Below are positions 8,501 through 14,801 of a stretch of 17,485 nt of DNA, in pieces. This stretch comes from Thermohalobaculum sp964467005. Lineage in GTDB: Bacteria > Pseudomonadota > Alphaproteobacteria > Rhodobacterales > Rhodobacteraceae. The notes under the pieces were generated by a model. The model searched no databases and was not told the origin of the DNA. It saw nothing but the letters and a program-made list of their open reading frames with translations. A program made the translations under genes and the position numbers. The stretch lies in contig CAYXPI010000074.1 of assembly GCA_964467005.1 (NCBI GenBank), forward strand, positions 1 to 17,485, written 5' to 3'. Every line of letters starts with the position of its first letter. Within the stretch, counting starts at the first letter, position 1.

Positions 8501-9333
8501 GCGATCCAGCCCTGGATGATCTCCGCGAGCGCCGGGTCGATCCGCGGGGCGGAGTTCGCCTCCGTCACCGGCTGGAGCCCAAAGCGCCGCGGCACCCCAT
8601 AGGCATGGATGCCGACCGCGATGGGGCCGTCCGCCGCGTCGTCATAGGCGAAGACCGGGCCGCCGGATTGCCCGCCCGAGGTGTCGGTGGTGTAGAAGAT
8701 CCGCTCGGGCGAGAGGCTCGCCACCGCGTCCTTGTGCCACCAGAGCTCCCGGCCATGGGTCGGGCGGTCCGCGATCTCGGCGGGGTAGCCCGCGACGTTG
8801 ACGAGATAGCCCTGGAGGAGCGCGTCCTCCGGCGAGGCGATGGCAAACCAGCCGGTCCGCTCGCCCAGGGGCTCGGGCAGGTGGAGGACGCCGACATCGC
8901 GGTCCGGGTCGAAGCCCTCAGCCCAGTCGGGATGGACCTCGGCCTCCGCCGCCGTGACGCTCAGATGGCCGAAGGGGCGCAGGTTCCCGCTCCGCCCGGG
9001 CATCACGTCGATGGAGACGAAGGCGCCCACGCGGCGGTCGAGGATGCAATGCCCGGCCGTCAGCACCGTGCGCGGGCCGACGAACCAGCCGGTGCCGACG
9101 AAGACCCCGCCATTGGCGCTCCGGAGCCGGAGCGAGCACACCATGCGCCAGGGCAGGGCGCGGGTGTCGCCGATCTGCTGGCGGTCGTCCGCGCCGATGA
9201 CGCTGAGAAGCCCGCTCTTGGTGGTGCGCTTGCGGGCCGGCGCGCGGCCGATCGCAAGCCCTTGGTCGGCGGCCGCGCCGGGCGCGTCCTCCGGGCCTGG
9301 GCGTCCTTGGGTGAGGGGGGTGAGACCGGCCAT
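5569..9333 (-). CDS. Four-domain hydrolase: V8-like serine peptidase / SGNH hydrolase / trypsin-like peptidase / endonuclease-exonuclease-phosphatase
   Basis: The 1254-residue product starts at ATG 9333, preceded by AGGAG seven bases away; the TTG just upstream is not needed. Domain 1 (about 40-285) is an S1B/V8-like peptidase: SVIGADDRQQI entry, His95 in TAGHC, Asp146 in DRDVGV, Ser223 in GGQSGGP. Domain 2 (about 408-630) is an SGNH hydrolase: Ser415 in GDSWF, Asn473 in GGGND, Asp600 and His603 in DEIHPSD. Domain 3 (about 718-900) is a Trypsin_2-like peptidase: His747 in NWHV, Asp788 in GRDVAI, Ser859 in GSSG. Domain 4 (about 950-1216) is an EEP-type nuclease/phosphatase: WNIENF, Glu987, His1081, Asp1124 and Asn1126 in GDYNED, Asp1204 and His1205 in SDHTPL. 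A Pro/Arg-rich linker follows domain 1 and an acidic Pro/Glu tail ends the protein. There is no signal peptide or membrane helix. It lies 31 bases after the S8 peptidase gene, so it is probably in the same operon. All four catalytic sets look complete; the substrates are unknown. Confidence 0.93.
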   Translation of the reverse strand: MAGLTPLTQGRPGPEDAPGAAADQGLAIGRAPARKRTTKSGLLSVIGADDRQQIGDTRALPWRMVCSLRLRSANGGVFVGTGWFVGPRTVLTAGHCILDRRVGAFVSIDVMPGRSGNLRPFGHLSVTAAEAEVHPDWAEGFDPDRDVGVLHLPEPLGERTGWFAIASPEDALLQGYLVNVAGYPAEIADRPTHGRELWWHKDAVASLSPERIFYTTDTSGGQSGGPVFAYDDAADGPIAVGIHAYGVPRRFGLQPVTEANSAPRIDPALAEIIQGWIARGEEAEVHAAAVPESAGGAEESAGDDHALEFPERRVAPPPRPAPRPASESAILRMLADPDVPMSEIQPFLEPVAGGGRPFAPSFRLRSEALEDALLPESAIALNMVNAAVRRKRQRRFRREAPTRPNDLRLVSDGDSWFLHPLITDTINHLSDRHLVFSLDGAGDLLDDIAREAQVLDFAGKVEAQGVLLSGGGNDLLGDGALKDLLVAGAGTDPAAYLDADAYGAKLDTVAAGYERYLRRLFAAFPRLHVFLHGYDYPIPVPKGPWVGKPMRGIVPPAMQAPVAAHLIDLFYDRLEDLLSGFGAQAHLVDNRGTAGALWFDEIHPSDEGFRPVADRFDEVLRDTLRPRLVAAESAPATARAGLPPLLPHMTQPVDAERERRDRRRLLAEVAAFRGAVDDLPRTESGAIPDDTALLAPEVILGEPDFLSAGFLERGAERARAVCRIRRADGATGTGTLLKGGYLITNWHVLPTPGSAASAVAEFDFEEGRATIPVAIEPGRFFLANEGRDVAIVACDDTDLDHVEPLAIPLRPSGTGVNQHVNIIQHPAGRPKEVAIRDNRVTRVNRGTIEYRTDTEPGSSGAMVYNDLWEPIALHRAGKAGDFNQAIRLDAIAGFLEAQLRGGGPEGAPQVLDFLEGTSPHLGFFGRAGVIDALTTEVEIPDFRGDGEFADLGFWNIENFFGTVPEDRIERVAEVLADMNMDAIGLIEVSEETIARTVRAMNRRGQNADFLFLDAGQSRDLAVVFDRDTTEVRLMRDVMEKHAALLEDRVEGKTVFPRTPLIAEVDVGAPDGLARFVIMVIHLKSKAGRDKELSAKRRRKAAEHLRAIADDIRDTLGLPVIMGGDYNEDLTTDVLSGLTDAPDVFTLTADDQEDGNITYLSSRFRSLIDHVIVAGDLHTGDIQGDDLGIVRFDRTIADFVEEISDHTPLVMRIVLRPEVVTTEPEPQPEPDEGPEQGAVRLAIPEDVEAVTLRFT

Positions 9334-9364
9334 CAACTCTCTCCTGTGCTCGAAATCCGGGGGC

Positions 9365-11614
9365 TCAGATCGATTGCAGGGCGCGCAGGATGTCGAGCAT
9401 CCCCGCCCCCTGGAAGTCGCGCTCGCGGCCGAGATCGGTCGCGGTGTCCTTCAGGATGCGCTTGATGCGCTGCGGTTGGCCCATGAGCTCGCTGTAGCGG
9501 GCCATCAGCATGGCGGCGGCGCCCGAGGCGTGGGGCGCCGCGAAGCTCGTGCCGTCGACGATGTTGGAGCGCTGGCCGGGCGAGGGCGTCTCGATCTTCT
9601 CCCCCGGCGCGACGAGATCGGGCTTCTGCCGGCCGTCGCCCGTGGGCCCGCGGGAGGAGAAGTAGCTCACCCCGTATTCGTGCGGGCGGGAGCGGTGCGT
9701 GGCCCCCACGGTGATCACCCCCTCGGCGTTGCCGGGGTCGGCGATGCTGCCGGAGCGGTAGAAGCGCTCGGCCGCTTCCGGGCTGTTGGCGTAGCCGCTG
9801 TTGCCCGCCGCCGCGACGACCACGACGCCCGAGGCCACGAGCCGCTCGCACTCCTCGCAAATCGGCGTCCGCCCGCAGGCGAAGCGGGTGACGTCGTGCG
9901 CGATCGCGATCGAGAGATTGGCGCCGTGGATGTAGAGCGAGCCCGCCCGGTCGTTGAGATGCGCCACGAATTTGAGCGCCGAGATCACCTCGAAATCGTG
10001 GGGCGCGAAGATCCCCCCGGGCCCGAGCGTGAGAACCCGGAGGTCGACGAGCTCGATATCCGGGCAGACGCCCACCAGCCGGTCGGCCCAGCCGCTCTCC
10101 GCATTTGGGGAGGGCTCGCGCCAGTTGGCCGCCAGCACCCCGGCCACATTGGTGCCGTGCGCGAGGGGCGGGGTGTCCGGCGTCAGATCCTCGATGAGCG
10201 GCTCGAGGGTCGACCAGTCGATCTCCATGCCGAGGTCGATCCGGTCCTTCAGCACGCCGATCCAGCGCCGCGCCTGCCTCTTGGCCGCGCTCCCTGGCAG
10301 GCGGCTGCTCTCGGGTTCGCGGGCGAGGATCTGGCTGTGCGCGGTCTGGACGAGCCGCTCCATCACCTTGCACCGCGCGTGGTGGCTCCGCGCCGCCTCG
10401 AAGCGCATGGGCTCGGGCAACTCGGGCTCGTCGAGAAGGGCGTCGAGCGCCTGCTGCGCCAGGCTCACCCGCCGCTCCAGCTCCTGGACGAGATCGGCCT
10501 CCACCACCAGGATGTCGTCGAACTCCGCCTCCAGCGCGATCAGAAAGTCGAGGTCGAGGAGATCGCGGAGCTCGGCGAAGTCGAAGGTGCGCACCACCCG
10601 GCTGCGGCGGCGGTCGGCGGTGAGGGGCGCGCGCGCGAACCCCTCGTCCGGGTGCGGCGCGTCCTCCGAGGGCGTCGCCCAGTCGGCGAAGGCCGGGTGC
10701 GTCGCGTCCACCCCGCTGTCGATCACCGCCCAGCGAAGCTCGCGGCAGGAGATCTCGAACAGCCGTCGCCCGGCATCCGCCTTCATCGCCTTGGTCGAGC
10801 GGTTGACCATCGGCGCCGCCTCGCGGTTGAGCGTGACGTTCCAGATGGATCTGGGGTTCGGCGGGTTGTCCGGGTTCACCGGAAAGACGCGGAAGAGCTC
10901 GCCGAACGCGTCGACGAGAGCCCGCGCCGGCGGCATCCGCGCCGCGGCGGGGTCGCCTTCGAGATCCGCGGGGTCGAGCGCGCCCGCCTTGCCGAGGGCG
11001 AGAAGCCCGGCGAGGCGGACGAGCTTCAGCACGTCGTAGGGCGGGGGCGGCCCCGTGTCCGCGCTCGGCCGAGATGGGCGCGGGGACCATTCCTCCGCCA
11101 TCCAACCGGCGAGGGTGGCGCTCTCGGCCTCGGAGAAGAAGGGCGTCGCGGGGTCGTAGTCCTGCGGCGCGCTGCCGAGGGCGCGGCGGAGTTCCGGCCA
11201 GCGCTCGGACCACCAGTGGGTGCTCGGCAGAACGAGGCGGATCACTTCGTTGAAATAGAGCCGCGCGATGACGAGGCCCGGCACATGGGCGATCCGCGGC
11301 GCCTCGTGGCCCCAGGAGAGCGGCTCCCCATTCGCAGGGGCGCGCAACGCCTCGATCCGCTCGCGCAGGCGCTTGACCACCTGGCCCGTGCGCTCGCCCT
11401 TGTAGGGGTTGAGCAGGAGGTCGCGCGGCTGGTGGGGGGCCGCGGCGAAGGCGGTCCACACATCGGGCAGGATGGGCGAATCCTGAGTGAACCGCATGCC
11501 CCGGCTGCCGCGGCGCTGGTCGAAGAGCTCGTGGAGCACGAGGGAACCCGGGATCGGCACCGGGCCCGGGGGCGCCGGAGGCGGGGCGCTGCGCCGGCGC
11601 GGCGGCCTAGCCAC
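9365..11614 (-). CDS. S8 (subtilisin-like) serine peptidase with long N-terminal region and an insert between catalytic Asp and His
   Basis: The 749-residue product reads from GTG 11614; no ATG is available upstream before a stop, and no strong ribosome site precedes the GTG, so the start is uncertain (next Met is residue 40). Residues 1-290 match no family I recognise; they open with a Pro/Arg-rich stretch and show no signal peptide. The subtilase core has Asp299 (AVIDSGVD), His486 (HGTNVAGVLA), the oxyanion Asn605 (AAAGNSG) and Ser690 (GTSFAAPHASG), so it should be active. Asp and His are 187 residues apart, where classic subtilisins have about 30-40. The extra 150 residues (about 330-480) are helical and charged (LVQELERRVSLAQQALDALL) and may be a regulatory or partner-binding insert. 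A small Cys cluster (CGRTPICEEC, 580-589) lies between His and Asn. Upstream is the nuclease gene across a 164-base gap; the four-domain hydrolase gene follows directly. Confidence 0.92.
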   Translation of the reverse strand: MARPPRRRSAPPPAPPGPVPIPGSLVLHELFDQRRGSRGMRFTQDSPILPDVWTAFAAAPHQPRDLLLNPYKGERTGQVVKRLRERIEALRAPANGEPLSWGHEAPRIAHVPGLVIARLYFNEVIRLVLPSTHWWSERWPELRRALGSAPQDYDPATPFFSEAESATLAGWMAEEWSPRPSRPSADTGPPPPYDVLKLVRLAGLLALGKAGALDPADLEGDPAAARMPPARALVDAFGELFRVFPVNPDNPPNPRSIWNVTLNREAAPMVNRSTKAMKADAGRRLFEISCRELRWAVIDSGVDATHPAFADWATPSEDAPHPDEGFARAPLTADRRRSRVVRTFDFAELRDLLDLDFLIALEAEFDDILVVEADLVQELERRVSLAQQALDALLDEPELPEPMRFEAARSHHARCKVMERLVQTAHSQILAREPESSRLPGSAAKRQARRWIGVLKDRIDLGMEIDWSTLEPLIEDLTPDTPPLAHGTNVAGVLAANWREPSPNAESGWADRLVGVCPDIELVDLRVLTLGPGGIFAPHDFEVISALKFVAHLNDRAGSLYIHGANLSIAIAHDVTRFACGRTPICEECERLVASGVVVVAAAGNSGYANSPEAAERFYRSGSIADPGNAEGVITVGATHRSRPHEYGVSYFSSRGPTGDGRQKPDLVAPGEKIETPSPGQRSNIVDGTSFAAPHASGAAAMLMARYSELMGQPQRIKRILKDTATDLGRERDFQGAGMLDILRALQSI

Positions 11615-11660
11615 GGCGCCCGTGCCCGGCCGACGGGTGGCCGAAATCGACAGAGATCAC
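11607..11660 (-). other. Possible 17-codon leader reading frame overlapping the S8 peptidase start
   Basis: GTG at 11660 follows a GAGGA sequence about 11 bases upstream and opens a 17-codon frame (VISVDFGHPSAGHGRRG) ending in TAG at 11609-11607. That stop falls just past the GTG start of the S8 gene (11614), which has no clear ribosome site of its own. This arrangement would allow translational coupling. It could equally be chance, since short frames are common in this composition. Confidence 0.2.
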
Positions 11661-11778
11661 TGGCAAATTTCCTCAAGTCTTTCGGGCTTCGTCTCAAAAA
11701 CCAACCGAAATTGCGGCAGTTTCCAGAAATAGTACCAGCTATTCGGCAGAATGCACGTCGGAAATTTCCGGCTCCGGG
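11615..11778 (-). promoter_or_regulatory. AT-rich gap, likely promoter region for the S8/four-domain hydrolase operon
   Basis: This 164-base gap separates the nuclease stop from the S8 start. Bases about 11655-11770 are strikingly AT-richer than anything nearby, which suggests a regulatory region kept free of coding. Read on the minus strand it contains TTGAGA and TTGGTT, either of which could act as a -35 element, but no good -10 at the right distance. I mark the region as a probable promoter without fixing the hexamers. Confidence 0.35.
11759..11770. repeat. 12-bp palindrome CGGAAATTTCCG
   Basis: A perfect 12-base inverted repeat sits nine bases beyond the nuclease stop codon. A partial copy of its centre (AAATTTCC) recurs at about 11665-11672 in the same gap. 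It could be an operator for a dimeric regulator or part of a weak terminator; with no loop and no T-run, an operator fits slightly better. Confidence 0.4.
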
Positions 11779-13701
11779 TCAGTCCCCGGCCGGGGGCAGG
11801 CCGCGCTGGGTGGCCCTGGGCTCGTCGGGAATGGGGGGGCCGGTCATCCAGTCCCAGATCGCGCCGGGCAGCTCCGCGGCGGGCGGCAACTGGGTGAGCA
11901 GGCCGAGCCCCTCCTCGCTCCACATCTCGATGGCCTCGTCGGTCATGGTCGGCCGGCCGTCGAGCGCGCGGCGGATGTCCTCATAGGCCCAGGCCCAGGC
12001 GCCGCCAGCCGCGATCGCCGCGCCGCCGGTCACGAGCGTGGTGCCCATGGTCGCCGTCCCGCCCTCGGCCACCAGGGTGACGGCGCCCGAACGCACCGCC
12101 TGGGCGGTGCCGATCTCCAGCGCGAGATTGGTGCCGCCCTCGGCGATGTCGACGACGCCGTGGGCCGTGCGCCCCTCCGAGATCTCCACCATGCCCGTGC
12201 CGACCTGGTAGCCGCTCGCCGCGCAGCCGAGGATCGAGAGCCCGTCGCCCGCGAGCCCGACCACCTGGCCCGCGCGCGACATCATCGACGCCCCACCCGT
12301 GGGCGGCACATCCGGAACCGCGCCGCCGGACATGGGCGCGTCGGGCATGAAATCCCCATCCGGCATCCGGGTCATGCCCGCGGCGTTGGTCTCCGGCGCG
12401 TCCGGCATCTGGCTCATGCGCGGGGCGTCGGCCTCGGGCGTCGCGGGCGGGGCCGCGGCCGGCTGGGAGGAGCCGCCGCCCTGGGACGCCGGGGCGTAGG
12501 GCGCCTGGCCGACCGGCAGGGGCCCGGTCGCGCTCGCCGAGTTCTGGTAATAGCCTTCGCGCAGAAGCTGGCCGTCGGCGGTGAACTCCCGGCGGATGTA
12601 GCCTTCGGGAATCGGCTCGCCATTGGGCAGCCGCGGCGGGTCGGGCGCGAGCACGGGCTCGATCTGCACCTCGATCTCGCCATGCTGCACGGCGAGCGCG
12701 TTGGCCTCGCGCTCGGCCTGACGCCAGGCGCCGTGCTGGTTGAAATGCGGGTCCTGCGGGTTGACGTTCGTCGTCATGTCCGCGTCCTGCTCGACCATCC
12801 TCTGCAGCTCGGCGTGATGCTCGTGGAACTCCGGGTCCACGAAGCGTTCGTCGAGGGCGAAGGCCTCGCGCGCCGCCAGGTGGCCTCGGTTCTGGCCCGT
12901 ATGCGTGTAGTCGCCGTGGACCGACTGCGGGCCCGCGGTCGAGTCGTCCGGGCGGAACCGGCGGCTGGAGGACTGGGTGGACTGCGCGTTCTCCCGGGAT
13001 ATCCGAAAGCGCACCTCGGTGGTGATCCCGCCCGCATCGCGCCGCACGCGGAGCCCGTTCGAGATCTCCGCCGGGTGGAGCATGTTGAAGTCCATCCCCG
13101 TGCGGTGGTGGGTGCCCACCTCCATGCCGGTCAGCTCGCCGAAATTCTGGGGCGGCCAGCGGCTCTCCGGGATGGCTTCCCCCTCGGCCAAGAGGTCGAG
13201 CGACATGTTGGGGTCGCCCGGCGGCAGGTCCACCTCGCCGTAGCTCATGAGCTGGCCCGAGCCCGTGGCCGTGGGGTCGAGCTCGAGGGGCGGGCCCGCC
13301 GGCGCGTCGTCGAGGGTGATCATGTTGTGCGACAGATCCGCGGGCCCCGGGGTGTGGGCGTGGTCGAGCTCGAGGCCGCTGGTCACCGCCTGGGGATCGA
13401 CGCCGCCCGGAGGCACGCTCCGCCCCGCGGCCGCCACCACCGCGCCCGTGCCCGCCGGCGGCGCGGGGGGGCGAGAGGCCGGGGGCTCCGCGCTGTCGAG
13501 GCTGGGGTCGTGCGAGGAGTTGGCCTCGCCGATCGCCGCGATCACCTCGGCGATCGCCGCCTCCAGCTCGTCGATCTCGGACTCGAGCATCCCGATGACC
13601 ACGGCTTGCTCGTCGTCCGGCACGTCGTCGGTCCGGAGCGCGTGCAGCATCGCCCGATACTCGGTGAGGTGCCCCTGGAGTTGGATCAGCTCGTCTTCCA
13701 T
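11779..13701 (-). CDS. DNA/RNA non-specific endonuclease (Endonuclea_NS type) with coiled-coil N-terminus and Gly/Ala-rich C-terminus; toxin-like
   Basis: The 640-residue product starts at ATG 13701, with GAGGA about 10 bases upstream. The frame stays open much further upstream only because it runs antisense through the exporter gene. Residues 1-60 are an acidic helical or coiled-coil segment (GMLESEIDELEAAIAEVIAAIGE). Residues 65-140 are Pro/Ala-rich. The nuclease core (about 215-390) has NRGHLAARE with the general base His274, then TNVNPQDPHFNQHGAWRQAE, which matches the Serratia nuclease pattern with the magnesium ligand Asn312, Asn321 and Glu330. The usual DRGH is NRGH here (Asp to Asn at 271). 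Residues 390-470 are Pro/Met-rich linker. Residues 472-575 form a Gly/Ala-rich hydrophobic stretch, resembling pore-like or packaging regions of polymorphic toxins. No signal peptide and no obvious immunity gene adjoin it. Nuclease family is confident; toxin role is inferred. Confidence 0.85.
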   Translation of the reverse strand: MEDELIQLQGHLTEYRAMLHALRTDDVPDDEQAVVIGMLESEIDELEAAIAEVIAAIGEANSSHDPSLDSAEPPASRPPAPPAGTGAVVAAAGRSVPPGGVDPQAVTSGLELDHAHTPGPADLSHNMITLDDAPAGPPLELDPTATGSGQLMSYGEVDLPPGDPNMSLDLLAEGEAIPESRWPPQNFGELTGMEVGTHHRTGMDFNMLHPAEISNGLRVRRDAGGITTEVRFRISRENAQSTQSSSRRFRPDDSTAGPQSVHGDYTHTGQNRGHLAAREAFALDERFVDPEFHEHHAELQRMVEQDADMTTNVNPQDPHFNQHGAWRQAEREANALAVQHGEIEVQIEPVLAPDPPRLPNGEPIPEGYIRREFTADGQLLREGYYQNSASATGPLPVGQAPYAPASQGGGSSQPAAAPPATPEADAPRMSQMPDAPETNAAGMTRMPDGDFMPDAPMSGGAVPDVPPTGGASMMSRAGQVVGLAGDGLSILGCAASGYQVGTGMVEISEGRTAHGVVDIAEGGTNLALEIGTAQAVRSGAVTLVAEGGTATMGTTLVTGGAAIAAGGAWAWAYEDIRRALDGRPTMTDEAIEMWSEEGLGLLTQLPPAAELPGAIWDWMTGPPIPDEPRATQRGLPPAGD

Positions 13702-13734
13702 GGCCGTCGGGTCCTCGGATCGCCTCTGGCGGAG

Positions 13735-13764
13735 ATGGTTCGGCGAATCGACACGGGCTGTCAA
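13735..13764 (-). promoter_or_regulatory. Candidate sigma-70 promoter for the nuclease gene
   Basis: In the 89-base gap between the exporter stop and the nuclease start, the minus strand has a perfect TTGACA (13764-13759), an 18-base spacer and AACCAT (13740-13735), which matches the -10 consensus at only three of six positions. Transcription would begin near 13728, giving a leader of about 27 bases before ATG 13701. A seven-base direct repeat (AATCGAC on plus, 13746-13752 and 13763-13769, period 17) overlaps the -35 and spacer and could bind a regulator. Confidence 0.4.
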
Positions 13765-13790
13765 TCGACCGACCCGAGAGGCGCGCGGGC

Positions 13791-14714
13791 TCAGCCGCCG
13801 GAGGTCCGGTCCTCGCGCAGGAGGAGGGCGAGGGTGGCCAGGATGGCCAGCATCCCAAGCCACACCGGCGGCGCGACCCAGGCGCCGGTCGCCAGCCCCT
13901 CCCAGAGGACGACGAAGCCCGGCACGAGATAGCCATAGGCCATCACCTTGGCCGAGGGCAGGCGGAGCGCGGCGTAGCGCACGAGAAAGAACGTGCCGGC
14001 GGTGGCGAGAACGCCGAGATAGAGGACCGTGCCCCAGACCGCGGCGGGGAGGGCGGCCCAGTCCGTCGCCGCGAGCTCGGGGCCCGCATAGGCGCCCGTC
14101 GCGAGGAGGCCGCCCAGAAGCGCGCCGAGGCCGAAGACCGCCGCGGGCTCCCCCCGCCCGAGCTTGGCCACCAGGGGGGTGTAGGCCGCGTGCGCCGCGC
14201 AGCCCACGAGATAGAGCCAGGCCCCCCGGTCGAGATCGAGCCCGAGGAGTGCGTCGAGATCGGCCCGCACCACCACCCAGAGCGCGCCCGCCGCGCCGAG
14301 GGCCAGAGGCAGCGTCACCCGCGCCCGCGGCACCTGCGCAAGGAGCGCCCAGGCGAAGCCCGCAGTGAGGATCGGCGTGAGGGTGAAGACGGCGGCGAGG
14401 GTCACCGGATCGGTGATCGCCAGCGCCTCGAACATCAGGATGAAATAGGCCGCGAAGAGCCCGCCGATCGCGAGATAGCGCCAGGGCGCGGCCAGATGCG
14501 CGCGCCGGAAGAGGGGGCCCGCCACCAGCGCCGTCGCCAAGGCCGCCACGAGAAAGCGCGCGGCCATCAGCGCGCCGGGGTCGAGCACCTCCACCGCCCG
14601 GTCGCCCAGCGAGAAGGAGCCCGAGATGACGAGCGCGAAGAGCGCCATGGCGGCGTGGCCTCTCAGCGCCTGGCGGCGCGCGGGGGCGGCGCCGGCCTCC
14701 ATGGGGGCGGTCAT
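13791..14714 (-). CDS. EamA/DMT-superfamily transporter
   Basis: This gives 307 residues from ATG 14714, with GGAG about nine bases upstream; a second Met at residue 5 is an alternative start. It is a typical ten-helix inner-membrane protein with two EamA repeats (about 20-150 and 165-298). Diagnostic segments are the first helix (AMALFALVISGSFSLGDRAV), AARFLVAALATAL, the LAAVFTLTPILTAGFAWALL helix and, in the second repeat, VMAYGYLVPGFVVLWEGL. The family exports amino acids, metabolites or drugs; no substrate can be read from the sequence. It lies upstream of the nuclease gene on the same strand with an 89-base gap that carries a candidate promoter, so it is probably a separate unit. Upstream it faces the decayed operon in a head-to-head arrangement. 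Confidence 0.95.
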   Translation of the reverse strand: MTAPMEAGAAPARRQALRGHAAMALFALVISGSFSLGDRAVEVLDPGALMAARFLVAALATALVAGPLFRRAHLAAPWRYLAIGGLFAAYFILMFEALAITDPVTLAAVFTLTPILTAGFAWALLAQVPRARVTLPLALGAAGALWVVVRADLDALLGLDLDRGAWLYLVGCAAHAAYTPLVAKLGRGEPAAVFGLGALLGGLLATGAYAGPELAATDWAALPAAVWGTVLYLGVLATAGTFFLVRYAALRLPSAKVMAYGYLVPGFVVLWEGLATGAWVAPPVWLGMLAILATLALLLREDRTSGG

Positions 14715-14801
14715 CGGGACAGTCTCCGGGCTCGCGTCGCCGGCGGCTTAGCACGGACCGCGCGATCTGGCACGCCCCTTACCCGGCACCCCAAGCCCGG
14801 G

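Noticed and set aside
5719..9465. Very long plus-strand open frame (over 1200 codons) opposite the four-domain hydrolase
   Set aside because: Its product is rich in Arg, Gly, Val, His and Asp with no recognisable domain. Long antisense frames are expected where nearly every third base is G or C, and the minus-strand frame has complete catalytic motifs.
8840..11986. Plus-strand open frame of about 1050 codons opposite the S8 peptidase
   Set aside because: Low-complexity Arg/Gly/His/Val composition, no domain, and exactly antisense to a well-supported subtilase.
13702..14754. Extending the nuclease gene upstream to about 14754
   Set aside because: The extra 351 residues are antisense to the EamA exporter and have shadow-type Arg/Gly/Ala composition. 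ATG 13701 has a ribosome site and a candidate promoter.
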